Source: Rubrivivax sp. (GTDB lineage: Bacteria; Pseudomonadota; Gammaproteobacteria; Burkholderiales; Burkholderiaceae_C). From it: DNA of 64,000 bases. The notes under the pieces are model-generated. The model searched no databases, had not been told where the DNA came from, and saw nothing but the letters and a program-made list of their open reading frames with translations. The position numbers and the translations under genes are program-made. The stretch covers positions 620,001 through 684,000 of the forward strand of contig JAHBZT010000002.1 of assembly GCA_019635315.1 (NCBI GenBank), written 5' to 3'. Below, in pieces: positions 37,246-47,072 of the stretch. Numbering within the stretch: position 1 is the first letter of the stretch; each line of letters opens with the position of its first letter.

Positions 37246-37333
37246 CTGTGCTGATGCCGGCATGTACGAACAGCGGTGTTCGGCGCGTTTCCGCATTGCG
37301 TCGAGGCCGGTCAAAGGAATGCGAGGTCCCATG

Positions 37334-38254
37334 TCAGCGTCGCTCCTGCGCTTCGGCCTGGTACTTGGAGAACAGCGCCAGCGGCACGATGACCAGCAGC
37401 ACGATCACCACCGCCAGGCTGCTGGCCATCGGCCAGTCGTTGTTGGCGAAGAACTCGTCCCACAGCACGCGGCCGATCATCATCGTCTCCGGGCCGCCCA
37501 GCAGTTCGGGAATCACGAATTCGCCGACGCAGGGGATGAAGACCAGCATGCTGCCGGCGATGATGCCGGCCTTGGACAGCGGCACCGTCACCTTCCAGAA
37601 GCCGACCCAGGGCGTGGCGCCGAGGTCGGCCGCAGCCTCCAGCAGCCGCAGGTCCATCTTGGCCAGCGTGCCGTACAGCGGCAGCACCATGAAGGGCAGG
37701 TAGGTGTAGGTCATGCCCAGCACCAGCGAGAAGGGCGTGTGCATCAGCTTGCCCGGCGTGCTGATCAGTCCGGCGGCGTACAGCAGCTGGTCGAGCCCGG
37801 TGGCGATCATGAATTCCGCCGCCCAGCCGCCGTCGGTCAGCAGGCCGCGCCAGGCATACACGCGCAGCAGGAAGCTGGTCCAGAACGGCAGCATCACCAG
37901 CATCAGCAGCGCCGGCTGCACGCTGGGCTTGGCGCGCGCCATGAAATAGGCGAACGGGTAGCCGATGAACAGGCACAGCACCGTCGTCGCCGCCGCATAC
38001 TGCAGGCTGGCGGCGTAGGTGCGCACGTACAGCGTGTCCTCGGCGATGAACAGGTAGTTCGAGAAGCGCAGCGTCAGCTGCAGCACGCCCTCGCTGAAGC
38101 TCAGCAGGTCGCTGAAGACCACGCCGTCCATCTCGGCCACGCTGATGCGGCCGACGATCAGGAAGGGCAGCAGGAAGAACAGCAGCAGGAAGCCGAACGG
38201 CAGCGCGATGACGAGCGCTCGCCCGCGCAGCCAGCCGGGCAGGGCCGTCTTCAT
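37334..38254 (-). CDS. potH: Putrescine ABC transporter permease PotH
   Basis: Inner-membrane permease of 306 residues. Hydrophobic start IALPFGFLLLFFLLPFLIV, the conserved PFWTSFLLRVYAWRGLLT and an EAA loop LLEAAADLGATPWVGFWKVT. Partner of PotI in the membrane channel. The start overlaps the potG stop as ATGA. Confidence 0.94.
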   Translation of the reverse strand: MKTALPGWLRGRALVIALPFGFLLLFFLLPFLIVGRISVAEMDGVVFSDLLSFSEGVLQLTLRFSNYLFIAEDTLYVRTYAASLQYAAATTVLCLFIGYPFAYFMARAKPSVQPALLMLVMLPFWTSFLLRVYAWRGLLTDGGWAAEFMIATGLDQLLYAAGLISTPGKLMHTPFSLVLGMTYTYLPFMVLPLYGTLAKMDLRLLEAAADLGATPWVGFWKVTVPLSKAGIIAGSMLVFIPCVGEFVIPELLGGPETMMIGRVLWDEFFANNDWPMASSLAVVIVLLVIVPLALFSKYQAEAQERR

Positions 38255-39369
38255 TGCGTCAGCACCACCTGCGCCGAGCGCGACCAGTGCGCCCAGACCT
38301 CGTCGCCCCAGGTGAACTCGTCGTCGCGGTGGCGCTGCGTATTGGCCACGCTGACCTTCAGCAGCGCGCCGCTGCCCAGCACCAGGTGGTAGACGGTGAA
38401 GCTGCCGAAGTAGGCGATCTCCTTGATGCGTCCCGGCGCGGTGTTGAACTCGGCGTGCTCGCCGCCCGGCCGGTGGCGCGACAGGTGCACCTTCTCCGGC
38501 CGCAGCGCCACCGTGACCGCCATGCCTTCGCTGCCGGTGATGCCGTGGCCGACGTAGTGGCGGCAGTCGGCGCAGTCGATCACGCAGTGGTCGGGCTCGT
38601 CGACGGCCAGGGTGCCGTCCATCAGGTTGACATTGCCGATGAAGTCGGCGACGAAGCGCGTCGCCGGCGTCTCGTAGATCTCGCCCGGCGCGCCGACCTG
38701 CAGGAAGCGGCCCTCGCTCATCACCGCGATGCGCGAGGCCATGGTCATCGCCTCCTCCTGGTCGTGCGTGACCATCACGCAGGTCACGCCCACGCTCTCG
38801 ATGATGTTGACCAGCTCGATCTGCGTCTGCTCGCGCAGCTTCTTGTCCAGCGCGCCCAGCGGCTCGTCCAGCAGCAGCACCTGCGGCTGCTTGGCCAGGC
38901 TGCGCGCCAGCGCCACGCGCTGCTGCTGGCCGCCGGAGAGCTGGTGCGGCTTGCGCGCGGCGAACTTCTCCAGCTGCACGAGCTTCAGCATGGCCTGCAC
39001 GCGCTCGGCGACCTGCTCGCGCGGCAGTCCCTCGCGCTTGAGGCCGAAGGCGATGTTGTCCGCCACCGTGAGGTGCGGAAACAGCGCGTAGCTCTGGAAC
39101 ATCATGTTCATCGGCCGCTCGTAGGGCGGCAGCCCGGCGAGGTCCTGGCCGTCGAGCACGATGCGGCCCGAGGTCGGCGTCTCGAAGCCGGCCAGCATGC
39201 GCAGCAGCGTGCTCTTGCCGCAGCCCGAGCTGCCCAGCAGCGCGAAGATCTCGCCCTTGGCGATGTCCAGGCTGACGTGGTTGACGGCGCGGAAGCCGCC
39301 GAAGTCCTTGACGACGTCCTGGATCTGCAGGAAGGGCGCGGGCGCCGGGGCGCGGTTCGTGGAGGCCAT
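38251..39369 (-). CDS. potG: Putrescine ABC transporter ATPase PotG
   Basis: 372 residues. Walker A LLGSSGCGKSTLLRMLAGFE, Q-loop FQSYALFPHLTV, ABC signature LSGGQQQRVALARSL, Walker B LLLDEPLGALD and a C-terminal TOBE-type regulatory domain (ALRPEKVHLSRHRPGG). Powers uptake through PotH/PotI. Overlaps potH by 4 bases; potF lies upstream. Confidence 0.95.
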   Translation of the reverse strand: MASTNRAPAPAPFLQIQDVVKDFGGFRAVNHVSLDIAKGEIFALLGSSGCGKSTLLRMLAGFETPTSGRIVLDGQDLAGLPPYERPMNMMFQSYALFPHLTVADNIAFGLKREGLPREQVAERVQAMLKLVQLEKFAARKPHQLSGGQQQRVALARSLAKQPQVLLLDEPLGALDKKLREQTQIELVNIIESVGVTCVMVTHDQEEAMTMASRIAVMSEGRFLQVGAPGEIYETPATRFVADFIGNVNLMDGTLAVDEPDHCVIDCADCRHYVGHGITGSEGMAVTVALRPEKVHLSRHRPGGEHAEFNTAPGRIKEIAYFGSFTVYHLVLGSGALLKVSVANTQRHRDDEFTWGDEVWAHWSRSAQVVLTQ

Positions 39370-39449
39370 CGGGTCGGGCGGCGGTTCCGGGCGGGCGTCG
39401 TTGAGGTCCCCGGCGCGGCGGCCGGGGCAGGGTCTCGGCGGGACGCGGG

Positions 39450-40562
39450 CTACAGCCCGGTCTTGAACTGCGTGAAGGTGCGCGTCATCAGCCGGCGCAG
39501 GTCGTTGTTCAGGCTGTCCGGCGGCACCATGCGCGCCAGGTCCTGCGGCGACAGGAAGACCGTCGGGTCGTTGGCGACCTCGGGCTTGACATGCGGCTTG
39601 GAGGCCGGGTTCGGGTTGGCGTAGAAGACCTTGTTGGTCAGCCCGGCATGCACCTCGGGGCGCAGGATGTAGTCGATGAACTTGTGCGCGTTGCCCGGTC
39701 TTGGTGCATCGGCCGGGATCACCATCACGTCGAAGAACAGCAGGCCGCCGTTCTTCGGGATCAGCGCCTCGATCTTGTGCCCGGTCTTGCCGTCGATCGC
39801 GCGCTGGCGCGCGATGTTGATGTCGCCCGACCAGCCCAGCGCCACGCAGACGGAGCCGCCGGCCATGTCGTTGATGTAGCCCGAGCTGCTGAACAGCGTG
39901 ATGTGCGGCCGCACGCTCTTGAGCAGCGCGCCGGCGGCGGCATAGTCCGACGGGTTCTTGCTGTAGGCCGGCTTGCCCAGGTAGTGCAGCGCCGCCGGCA
40001 GCACCTCGGACGACGAGTCCAGGAACGAGACGCCGCAGCTCTTGAGCCGGCTGACGTACTGCGGCTTGAAGACCAGGTCCCAGACGTTGTCCGGCATCGG
40101 CAGGTCGCCCAGCGCGGCCTTGACCTTGTCGACGTTGATGCCCACCGTGGTGAAACCCCACAGCCAGTTGACCATGTACTCGTTGCCCGGGTCCATCTTG
40201 GCCAGCTGGGCCTGCACCGCCGGGTCCAGGTTTCTCAGGTTGGGGATGCGCGACTTGTCCAGCTTCTGCAGCAGCCCGCCGTCGATCTGCAGCTTGGCCC
40301 AGTTGGAGCTGGGGATCACGATGTCGTAGCCGCTCTTGCCCGCCACCAGCTTGGCGTGAACGATCTCGTTGTTGTCGAAGTTGTCGTAGCGCACGCGGAT
40401 GCCCGTCTCGCGCTCGAAGTTGCGGATCGTGTCCTCGGCGATGTAGTTCGACCAGTTGTAGACGTTGAGGACCTTCTCCTCCTCCTGCGCGGCGACGCCG
40501 GCCGCGGCCAGCGTCAGCCCCAGGGCCAGGGTCCAGGCGAGGACGGGCGACTTCGGATTCAT
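39450..40562 (-). CDS. potF: Putrescine-binding periplasmic protein PotF
   Basis: 370 residues with an N-terminal signal peptide (LAWTLALGLTLAAAGVAAQ). VLNVYNWSNYIAEDTIRNFE and YDIVIPSSNWAKLQIDGGLL are the PotF/PotD hallmarks; WLWGFTTVGINVDKV and LGWSGDINIARQRA line the ligand site. AGGAGG stands 8 bases before the ATG. First gene of potFGHI. Confidence 0.94.
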   Translation of the reverse strand: MNPKSPVLAWTLALGLTLAAAGVAAQEEEKVLNVYNWSNYIAEDTIRNFERETGIRVRYDNFDNNEIVHAKLVAGKSGYDIVIPSSNWAKLQIDGGLLQKLDKSRIPNLRNLDPAVQAQLAKMDPGNEYMVNWLWGFTTVGINVDKVKAALGDLPMPDNVWDLVFKPQYVSRLKSCGVSFLDSSSEVLPAALHYLGKPAYSKNPSDYAAAGALLKSVRPHITLFSSSGYINDMAGGSVCVALGWSGDINIARQRAIDGKTGHKIEALIPKNGGLLFFDVMVIPADAPRPGNAHKFIDYILRPEVHAGLTNKVFYANPNPASKPHVKPEVANDPTVFLSPQDLARMVPPDSLNNDLRRLMTRTFTQFKTGL

Positions 40563-40669
40563 GCGGGAAACCTCCTGCGGCAGCGGAACGGTCGGTCTGG
40601 ATTTCGAGGGCCGGGCATCGCGGCGCGGCCGGAATCGTACAGGCAAGGACTCAAGCAAACGCCGGGCCT

Positions 40670-42079
40670 TCAGCGCAGCCAGCCTTCGCGCCGGGCGTCG
40701 GCCAGCGTCAGGTCCAGGCAGCGCGTGACGAGCGCGGCCATCTCGTCGATCTGCGCGCGCGTGATGACCAGCGGCGGCGCGACGATCATGCGGTCGCCGA
40801 CGGCGCGCATGATCAGCCCCTCGCGGAAGCAGTGGCCGCGGCAGACCATGCCGATCTCGACCTCGGCCGGGAAGGGCTCGCCGCTGGCCTGGTCGCGCAC
40901 CAGGCGCAGCGCCCCCATCAGGCCGCAGGTCTCGGCGCTGCCGACCAGCGGATGCCTGGCGAGTTCACGCCAGGTCGCGGCCAGGTAGGGGCCGACGTCG
41001 TCGTGCACATGCCCGACCAGCCCCAGCTCGCGGATCAGCCGCAGGTTGGCCACGCCGACCGCGCAGGCCACCGGGTGGCCGCTGTAGGTGTAGCCATGCG
41101 CGAACTCGCCGCCGCGCTCGATCAGCACCTTGGCCACGCGCTCGCCGACCAGCACGCCACCCAGCGGCACGTAGCCGCTGGTGACGCCCTTCGCGAAGGT
41201 CATCAGGTCGGGCGCGAAGCCCATCGTCTCGCAGCCGAACCAGCGCCCGGTGCGGCCGAAGCCGCAGATGACCTCGTCGCTGACGATCAGGATGCCGTGG
41301 CGGCGGCAGATGCGCTCGATCTCCGGCCAGTAGCTGGCCGGCGGGATGATCACGCCGCCGGCGCCCTGCACCGGCTCGCCGATGAAGGCGGCCACGTTCT
41401 CGGCGCCGAGCTCGGCGATCTTGTCCTCCAGCCACCTTGCGGCCTCGATGCCGAAGGCCTCCAGCTGGCCCGGGCCGGGTGGCGCGTCGTGGTGCTCGTG
41501 CCAGTAGGGCTGGCCGATGTGCACGATGCCGGGGATGGGCAGCCCGCCCTGCGCGTGCATGCCTTCCATGCCGCCCAGCGAAGCGCCGGCCATCGTGCTG
41601 CCGTGGTAGGCGTTGCGCCGGCTGACGATGACCTGGCGCTGGGGCTGGCCCAGCAGGTCCCAGTAGCGACGCACCATGCGCACGATGGTGTCGTTGCCCT
41701 CGCTGCCGCTGCCGGTGAAGAAGACATGCTGGAAGCCCGGCGGCGCCACCTCGGCCAGCAGCTCGGCCAGCTCGATGGCCGGCGGCGTGGCGGTCTGGAA
41801 GAAGGCGTTGTAGAAGGGCAGCTGCTCGAGCTGGCGCGTCGCCGCGTCGATCAGCGCGCGCTGGCCGTAGCCGACGTTGACGCACCACAGCCCGCTCATC
41901 GCGTCCAGGATGCGACGGCCGTCGCTGTCCCACAGGTAGATGTTCTCGGCGCGCGTGATGATGCGCGCGCCCTTCTTCGCCAGCGACTGGAAGTCGGTGA
42001 AGGGGTGCAGGAAGTGCGCGGCGTCGGCGGCCTGCCACTCCTGCGTGGTTCGCCCGGTCGTGCGCGTCGTGGTGTTCAT
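40670..42079 (-). CDS. spuC: Class III aminotransferase, SpuC-like (putrescine/polyamine:pyruvate)
   Basis: 469 residues, PLP-dependent. VFFTGSGSEGNDTIVRMVRR binds the PLP phosphate, DEVICGFGRTG contains the ring-contact Asp, and the Schiff-base Lys is in TFAKGVTSGYVPLG. The start AADAAHFLHPFTDFQSLAKK is typical of putrescine and omega-amino acid transaminases such as SpuC. It would turn putrescine into aminobutyraldehyde, a second route besides glutamylation. The ATG has GAGG upstream; an earlier ATG overlapping the puuA stop is possible. Confidence 0.85.
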   Translation of the reverse strand: MNTTTRTTGRTTQEWQAADAAHFLHPFTDFQSLAKKGARIITRAENIYLWDSDGRRILDAMSGLWCVNVGYGQRALIDAATRQLEQLPFYNAFFQTATPPAIELAELLAEVAPPGFQHVFFTGSGSEGNDTIVRMVRRYWDLLGQPQRQVIVSRRNAYHGSTMAGASLGGMEGMHAQGGLPIPGIVHIGQPYWHEHHDAPPGPGQLEAFGIEAARWLEDKIAELGAENVAAFIGEPVQGAGGVIIPPASYWPEIERICRRHGILIVSDEVICGFGRTGRWFGCETMGFAPDLMTFAKGVTSGYVPLGGVLVGERVAKVLIERGGEFAHGYTYSGHPVACAVGVANLRLIRELGLVGHVHDDVGPYLAATWRELARHPLVGSAETCGLMGALRLVRDQASGEPFPAEVEIGMVCRGHCFREGLIMRAVGDRMIVAPPLVITRAQIDEMAALVTRCLDLTLADARREGWLR

Positions 42080-42092
42080 GCTCGCCTCGCCG

Positions 42093-43460
42093 TCAGACAT
42101 GCAGCAGCAGGTGTTCCCGCTCCCAGGGCGAGATGACCTTCATGAATTCGGCGTACTCGACCTCCTTGATCTCCGAGTACACGGTGACGAAGCCCTGGCC
42201 CAGCACCTCGGCCAGCGCCTTCTCGTCGCGCAGCAACTGCAGCGCCTCGCCCAGGCTGCGCGGCAGCTGGTAGTCGCCCAGGTAGGCGTCGCCCTTGCAC
42301 TCCGGCGTCGGCTCGATGCGCTGCTGGATGCCGAGCCACCCGCAGGCCAGCGTGGCCGCCAGCGCCACGTAGGGGTTGGCGTCGGCGCCGATGACGCGGT
42401 TCTCGATGCGCCGCGCCTCGGGCTTGGCCACCGGGCTGCGGATGCCGACCGTGCGGTTGTCGGTGCCCCACTGGATGTTGATCGGCGCGGCGTTGCTGCG
42501 CACCAGGCGGCGGTAGCTGTTGACGTAGGGCGCGAACAGCGCCATCGCGGCCGGGATGTAGCGCTGCAGGCCGCCGATGTACCAGAAGAACTCCTTGGTC
42601 GGCTCGCCGTGCTCGTCGCTGAAGATGTTGCGGCCGCTGTCCTTGTGGACCACGCTCTGGTGCACGTGCATCGCGCTGCCCGGCTCGCCGGCGATGGGCT
42701 TGGCCATGAAGGTGGCGAACATGTCGTGGCGCAGCGCCGCCTCGCGCACCGTGCGCTTGAACAGGAAGACCTCGTCGGCCAGGTTCAGCGGGTGGGCGTG
42801 GAAGAAGTTGATCTCCATCTGCCCGGCGCCGATCTCGTGGATCAGCGTGTCCACGTTGAGCTCCATGCGCTCGCAGTAGGCGTAGACGTCCTCGAACAGC
42901 GGGTCGAATTCGTTGACCGCGTCGATGCTGTAGGCCTGCCGGCTGGTCTCGCTGCGGCCGCTGCGGCCCACCGGCGGCTTCAGCGGCACGTCGGGGTCGG
43001 TGTTGCGCGCCACCAGGTAGAACTCCAGCTCGGGCGCCACCACGGGGTCCCAGCCGGCGTCCGCATACAGCTGGCACACGCGGCGCAGCACCGAGCGCGG
43101 CGCGTAGGGGACCAGCACGCCCTCGCGGTCGTAGCAGTCGTGGATGACCTGCGCCGTGGGGTCGGTGGCCCAGGGCACGATGCGCACCGTGCTCGGGTCC
43201 GGGCGCAGGTGCATGTCGCGGTCGGTCGGCGTGATGACGTCGTAGTAGGGCCCCTCCTCGGGGAATTCGCCGGTCACGCCCATCGCGACCACCACCTCGG
43301 GCAGCCGCATGCCGCGGTCCTCGGTGAATTTCTCGCGCGGCAGGATCTTGCCGCGGGCGACACCGGTCAGGTCGGGCACCAGGCACTCGATCTCGGTCAC
43401 GCGGTGCTGGTTGAGCCACTGCTCGAGCTCGGCGAAGGTCAGGTTGCGTCGGGGGGTCAT
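42093..43460 (-). CDS. puuA: Glutamine synthetase-family gamma-glutamylpolyamine synthetase
   Basis: ATP-dependent ligation of glutamate to putrescine. 455 residues. FYLVARNTD near the glutamate site, IGAGQMEINFFHAHPLNLAD (metal ligands), KPIAGEPGSAMHVHQSVVHK (ATP loop) and NRVIGADANPYVALAATLAC are present. The adenylylation tyrosine region of nitrogen-assimilatory GlnA is not recognisable. Neighbours puuB, puuD and puuC settle the role. Confidence 0.88.
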   Translation of the reverse strand: MTPRRNLTFAELEQWLNQHRVTEIECLVPDLTGVARGKILPREKFTEDRGMRLPEVVVAMGVTGEFPEEGPYYDVITPTDRDMHLRPDPSTVRIVPWATDPTAQVIHDCYDREGVLVPYAPRSVLRRVCQLYADAGWDPVVAPELEFYLVARNTDPDVPLKPPVGRSGRSETSRQAYSIDAVNEFDPLFEDVYAYCERMELNVDTLIHEIGAGQMEINFFHAHPLNLADEVFLFKRTVREAALRHDMFATFMAKPIAGEPGSAMHVHQSVVHKDSGRNIFSDEHGEPTKEFFWYIGGLQRYIPAAMALFAPYVNSYRRLVRSNAAPINIQWGTDNRTVGIRSPVAKPEARRIENRVIGADANPYVALAATLACGWLGIQQRIEPTPECKGDAYLGDYQLPRSLGEALQLLRDEKALAEVLGQGFVTVYSEIKEVEYAEFMKVISPWEREHLLLHV

Positions 43461-43530
43461 GGTCGGAATGCGGGGCTGTGCGGGAGCGGGATCGGTTCGC
43501 CGGCCTGCGACACCCGTGCCGCAGGTGCCT

Positions 43531-44343
43531 TCAGCCGGCCAGGGCGGCGGACGACGCCGCCGGCAAGGGCACGCGGGCGCGGTCGCGCCAGGCGCGCACC
43601 GCCTCGCCGAAGGCGCGCAGGATCTGCATCGAGACCGGGTTCTCGGCGGCGCGCCACTCCGGGTGCCACTGCAGGCACAGCGCGAAGCCGCCAGCGCGGC
43701 CCGGGCCGGCCGGCACCGAGAAGGCCTCGACGAGGCCGTCGGGCGCCAGCGCCTCCACGCGCAGCCCGGCCGCCAGCGCCTTGACGCCCTGGCCGTGCAG
43801 CGAATTGACGGTGATCGCGCGCTCGCCGAGCAGCGTGGCGAGCAGGCCGCCGGGCTGCACCTGCGCCGCATGCGCCGGCCCGTACTGCTCGTCGGCCGGC
43901 GCCGGCTCCGGCGCGCGGTGGTCGGCATAGCCGGGCTGTTCCTGCACCGCCTGGTACAGCGTGCCGCCGAGCGCGACGTTGACCTCCTGCGCGCCGCGGC
44001 AGATGCCCAGCAGCGGCAGCCCGCGTGCCAGCGCGGCGCGTGCCAGCGGCAGCGTCCAGGCGTCGCGCTCGGGGTCCAGCGGCAGCGCGGGGTCGTGCAC
44101 GTCCTCGCCGAAATGCGACGGGTGCACGTTGGACGGCGAGCCGGTCAGCAGCACGCCATGCGCCAGGTCCAGCGCGGCCTCGATCTCGCCCGGCTCCAGC
44201 CGCGGCACGACCAGCGGCAGCGCGCCGGCCAGCCGCACCGCCTCGACATACTTGCGGCCGGCGACGTGGAAGGGGTGGTCGCCCAGCCAGCGGTTGCAGG
44301 CCGGGACGAGAACGACGGGCAGGGCAGGCGGGGCGGGCGGCAT
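43531..44343 (-). CDS. puuD: Gamma-glutamyl-GABA hydrolase
   Basis: Class I glutamine amidotransferase-like hydrolase (C26 type) of 270 residues that releases GABA and glutamate. The opening VVLVPACNRWLGDHPFHVAG, the nucleophile Cys in LGICRGAQEVNVALGG, and the His-Glu pair in LQWHPEWRA form the triad. Sits between puuA and puuB on the same strand. Confidence 0.92.
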   Translation of the reverse strand: MPPAPPALPVVLVPACNRWLGDHPFHVAGRKYVEAVRLAGALPLVVPRLEPGEIEAALDLAHGVLLTGSPSNVHPSHFGEDVHDPALPLDPERDAWTLPLARAALARGLPLLGICRGAQEVNVALGGTLYQAVQEQPGYADHRAPEPAPADEQYGPAHAAQVQPGGLLATLLGERAITVNSLHGQGVKALAAGLRVEALAPDGLVEAFSVPAGPGRAGGFALCLQWHPEWRAAENPVSMQILRAFGEAVRAWRDRARVPLPAASSAALAG

Positions 44344-44358
44344 CGGATGCGGTGACTT

Positions 44359-45672
44359 CTACGCGAGCATATCGCGCAGCCGGTACCAGGCCATGCCCAG
44401 CACCAGCGCCGGCGTGCGCAGCCGCGGCCCGCCCGGGAAGGGCCGGTGGCGCAGCCGCGCGAAGACGTCGAAGCGCGCGGCGTCGCCGGCCATCGCCTCG
44501 GCGACCAGTCGGCCGGCCAGCCCGGTCAGCGCCAGGCCGTGGCCGGAGAAGCCCTGCAGGTAGTAGACGTTGGCCGGTGCGCCGGCGGCGGCCGGCAGGC
44601 GGCCGAAGTCCGGCGCGCGGTTCATCGAGATGTCGACGAAGCCGCCCCAGGCGAAATCGATCCGCGTGCCCGCCAGCTGCGGAAAGCTGCGCACCAGCCG
44701 CGACTGCATGCTGCGCCGCAGGTCCGCCGGCGCCAGCGTGCTGTAGCTGACGCGGCCGCCGTAGAGCAGGCGGTGGTCGGCCGTCGGGCGGAAATAGTCG
44801 ACGACGAAATTGGTGTCGCAGACCGCCTGCCCGCCGGGCACCAGGCTCGCCGCCAGGGCGGGGTCCAGCGCCTCGGTGCACGCGATGAAGGTGCCCACCG
44901 GCATGATGCGCGCGGCGAGCTGCGGCACCAGGCCGCCGAGGTAGACGTTGCCGGCCAGCAGCACCTGGCGCGCGCGCAGCGTGCCCTGGTCGCTGCGCAG
45001 CAGCGGCTGCGCGCCCTGGGCCAGCGAACGCACCGCGCTGTGCTCGTGCAGCCGCACGCCGGCCTCGTGCGCGGCCCGCGCCAGCCCCAGCGTCAGCTTC
45101 AGCGGGTGCAGGTGGCCCGAACGCGGGTCGTGCACGCCGCTGTGGAAGCGCGGGCTGGCGATCCAGCGGCCGACCTGCGCCGGCGCGATGCGCTCCAGCG
45201 CATAGCCGTACACCCGCTCCAGCCGGTCGGCGGAAGTGGCCAGTGCGCGCCCCTTGGACGCCGAGGTCGCCAGCCCCAGCCAGCCGTCGCGCCAGTCGCA
45301 GGCGATGCCATGCCGCGCGATGCGTTCGCGCAGCAGGTCCAGCGCCTCGACGGACATCGCGAACACGCGGCGCGCCGCGTCCAGGCCCAGCTGCTGCTCG
45401 ATGAGCTCGGGCTCGCAGGCCAGGCCGTGGATGGCCTGGCCGCCGTTGCGGCCGCTGGCGCCGAAGCCGACCTCGCGCGCCTCCAGCAGCACGACGTCGA
45501 AGCCGCGCGCACGCAGGTCCAGCGCCGCCGACAGGCCGGCGAGGCCGCCGCCGACGACGGCCACGTCGCAGGCCTGGTCGCCCTGCAGCGCCGGCCACGA
45601 GTGCTCGCGCCGCGCGGTCGCGGCGTAGTACGAGTCGCGGGCGAGCGCGTCGTCGGTGTCGACGAAGGGCAT
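44359..45672 (-). CDS. puuB: Gamma-glutamylputrescine oxidase
   Basis: FAD-dependent oxidase (DAO family) of 437 residues. The Rossmann motif VAVVGGGLAGLSAALDL is followed by GFGASGRNGGQAIHGL; the C-terminal FAD contact is GFSGHGLALTGLAGRLVAEA. Oxidises gamma-glutamylputrescine to the aldehyde with release of ammonia and hydrogen peroxide. 15 bases upstream of puuD. Confidence 0.92.
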   Translation of the reverse strand: MPFVDTDDALARDSYYAATARREHSWPALQGDQACDVAVVGGGLAGLSAALDLRARGFDVVLLEAREVGFGASGRNGGQAIHGLACEPELIEQQLGLDAARRVFAMSVEALDLLRERIARHGIACDWRDGWLGLATSASKGRALATSADRLERVYGYALERIAPAQVGRWIASPRFHSGVHDPRSGHLHPLKLTLGLARAAHEAGVRLHEHSAVRSLAQGAQPLLRSDQGTLRARQVLLAGNVYLGGLVPQLAARIMPVGTFIACTEALDPALAASLVPGGQAVCDTNFVVDYFRPTADHRLLYGGRVSYSTLAPADLRRSMQSRLVRSFPQLAGTRIDFAWGGFVDISMNRAPDFGRLPAAAGAPANVYYLQGFSGHGLALTGLAGRLVAEAMAGDAARFDVFARLRHRPFPGGPRLRTPALVLGMAWYRLRDMLA

Positions 45673-45707
45673 GCGGTCGCGGCGGGCGTGCTCCTGCGGC
45701 CAGCCGT

Positions 45708-47072
45708 TCAGGCGGCGCGGCGGATCGCGCCGCGCACCTTGTCGACCAGCTCGTCGATCTGCGCACGCTCGATGATCAGCGGCGGCGACATCGCGATCGT
45801 GTCGCCGGTGGTGCGGATCAGCACGCCCTGCTGCCAGCAGTCGAGGAAGGCGCCGAAGGCGCGCTTGGTCGGCTCGCCGGGCAGCGGCGCGAGTTCGATG
45901 CCGCCGACGAGGCCGATGTTGCGCACGTCGATCACGTTCGGCTCGCCCTTCAGCGAATGCACCGCGTCGGCGAAATAGGGCTCGAGCTCCTTGGCGCGCG
46001 TCAGCAGGCCGTCGTCGGCATAGGTGTCCAGCGTCGCGATGCCGGCGGCGCAGGCCAGCGGGTGGGCGCTGTAGGTATAGCCGTGGAAGAACTCGATCAG
46101 GTGCTCGGGGCCGGACATGAAGGCGTCGTGGATGGCGTCCCTGACGATCACCGCGCCCATCGGCACGCAGCCGTTGGTCAGGCCCTTGGCGCAGGTGATC
46201 ATGTCCGGCGTGACGCCGAAGGTCTGCGCCGCGAAGGGGTTGCCGGTGCGGCCGAAGCCGGTGATGACCTCGTCGAAGATCAGCAGGATGCCGTGGCGGT
46301 CGCAGATCTCGCGCAGCCGCTGCAGGTAGCCCTGCGGCGGCACCAGCACGCCGGTGGAGCCGGCGACCGGCTCGACGATCACCGCGGCGATCGTGCTCGC
46401 GTCGTGCAGCGCGACCAGGCGCTCGAGGTCGTCGGCGATCTCCGCGCCATGCGCCGGCTGGCCGCGGCTGAAGGCGTTGCGCGCCGGATCGTGCGTGTGG
46501 CGGATATGGTCCACGCCGGCCAGCAGGCTACCGAAATGCTTGCGGTTGGCGACCATGCCGCCGACCGAGATGCCGCCGAAATTGACGCCGTGGTAGCCGC
46601 GCTCGCGGCCGATCAGCCGCGTGCGCTGGCCCTCGCCGCGCACGCGGTGGTAGGCGATGGCCATCTTCAGCGCCGTGTCCACCGACTCGCTGCCGGAGTT
46701 GGTGAAGAAGACCTTGCCCATGCCCGCGGGCGCGATGGCGGCCACGCGCTCGGCCAGCTCGAAGGCCTTGGGGTGGGCCATCTGGAACGGCGGCGCGAAG
46801 TCCATCTCGGCGGCCTGGTCCTGGATCGCCTTGACGATGCGCGGCCGGTTGTGGCCGGCATTGACGCACCACAGCCCGGCCACGCCGTCCAGCACCTGGC
46901 GACCGTCGGCGTCCACGTAGTGCATGCGGTCGGCGCGCGTCAGCAGGCGCGGCGCCTTCTTGAACTGGCGGTTGGCGGTGAACGGCATCCAGTAGGCGTC
47001 CATCGCCTGCGTGCCGGTGGACCCGACGGATTCGGCGGCCTGCATCAGTTCGGGGGCGATCGGCTTGTTCAT
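45708..47072 (-). CDS. Omega-amino acid:pyruvate aminotransferase (class III)
   Basis: 454 residues, PLP-dependent. YWMPFTANRQFKKAPRLLTR at the start is the signature of beta-alanine/omega-amino acid:pyruvate transaminases. VFFTNSGSESVDTALKMAIA binds PLP, FDEVITGFGRTG precedes the Lys in CAKGLTNGCVPMG. In this cluster it would use GABA or beta-alanine, taking the place of PuuE/GabT. First gene of the long minus-strand polyamine run. Confidence 0.88.
   Translation of the reverse strand: MNKPIAPELMQAAESVGSTGTQAMDAYWMPFTANRQFKKAPRLLTRADRMHYVDADGRQVLDGVAGLWCVNAGHNRPRIVKAIQDQAAEMDFAPPFQMAHPKAFELAERVAAIAPAGMGKVFFTNSGSESVDTALKMAIAYHRVRGEGQRTRLIGRERGYHGVNFGGISVGGMVANRKHFGSLLAGVDHIRHTHDPARNAFSRGQPAHGAEIADDLERLVALHDASTIAAVIVEPVAGSTGVLVPPQGYLQRLREICDRHGILLIFDEVITGFGRTGNPFAAQTFGVTPDMITCAKGLTNGCVPMGAVIVRDAIHDAFMSGPEHLIEFFHGYTYSAHPLACAAGIATLDTYADDGLLTRAKELEPYFADAVHSLKGEPNVIDVRNIGLVGGIELAPLPGEPTKRAFGAFLDCWQQGVLIRTTGDTIAMSPPLIIERAQIDELVDKVRGAIRRAA

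Noticed and set aside
36610-37332. Open frames in the potI-potH gap with repeated SERSER- and THFAHFVRSVRT-like stretches
   Set aside because: They appear on both strands and only translate the inverted repeats; no start signal or domain supports them.
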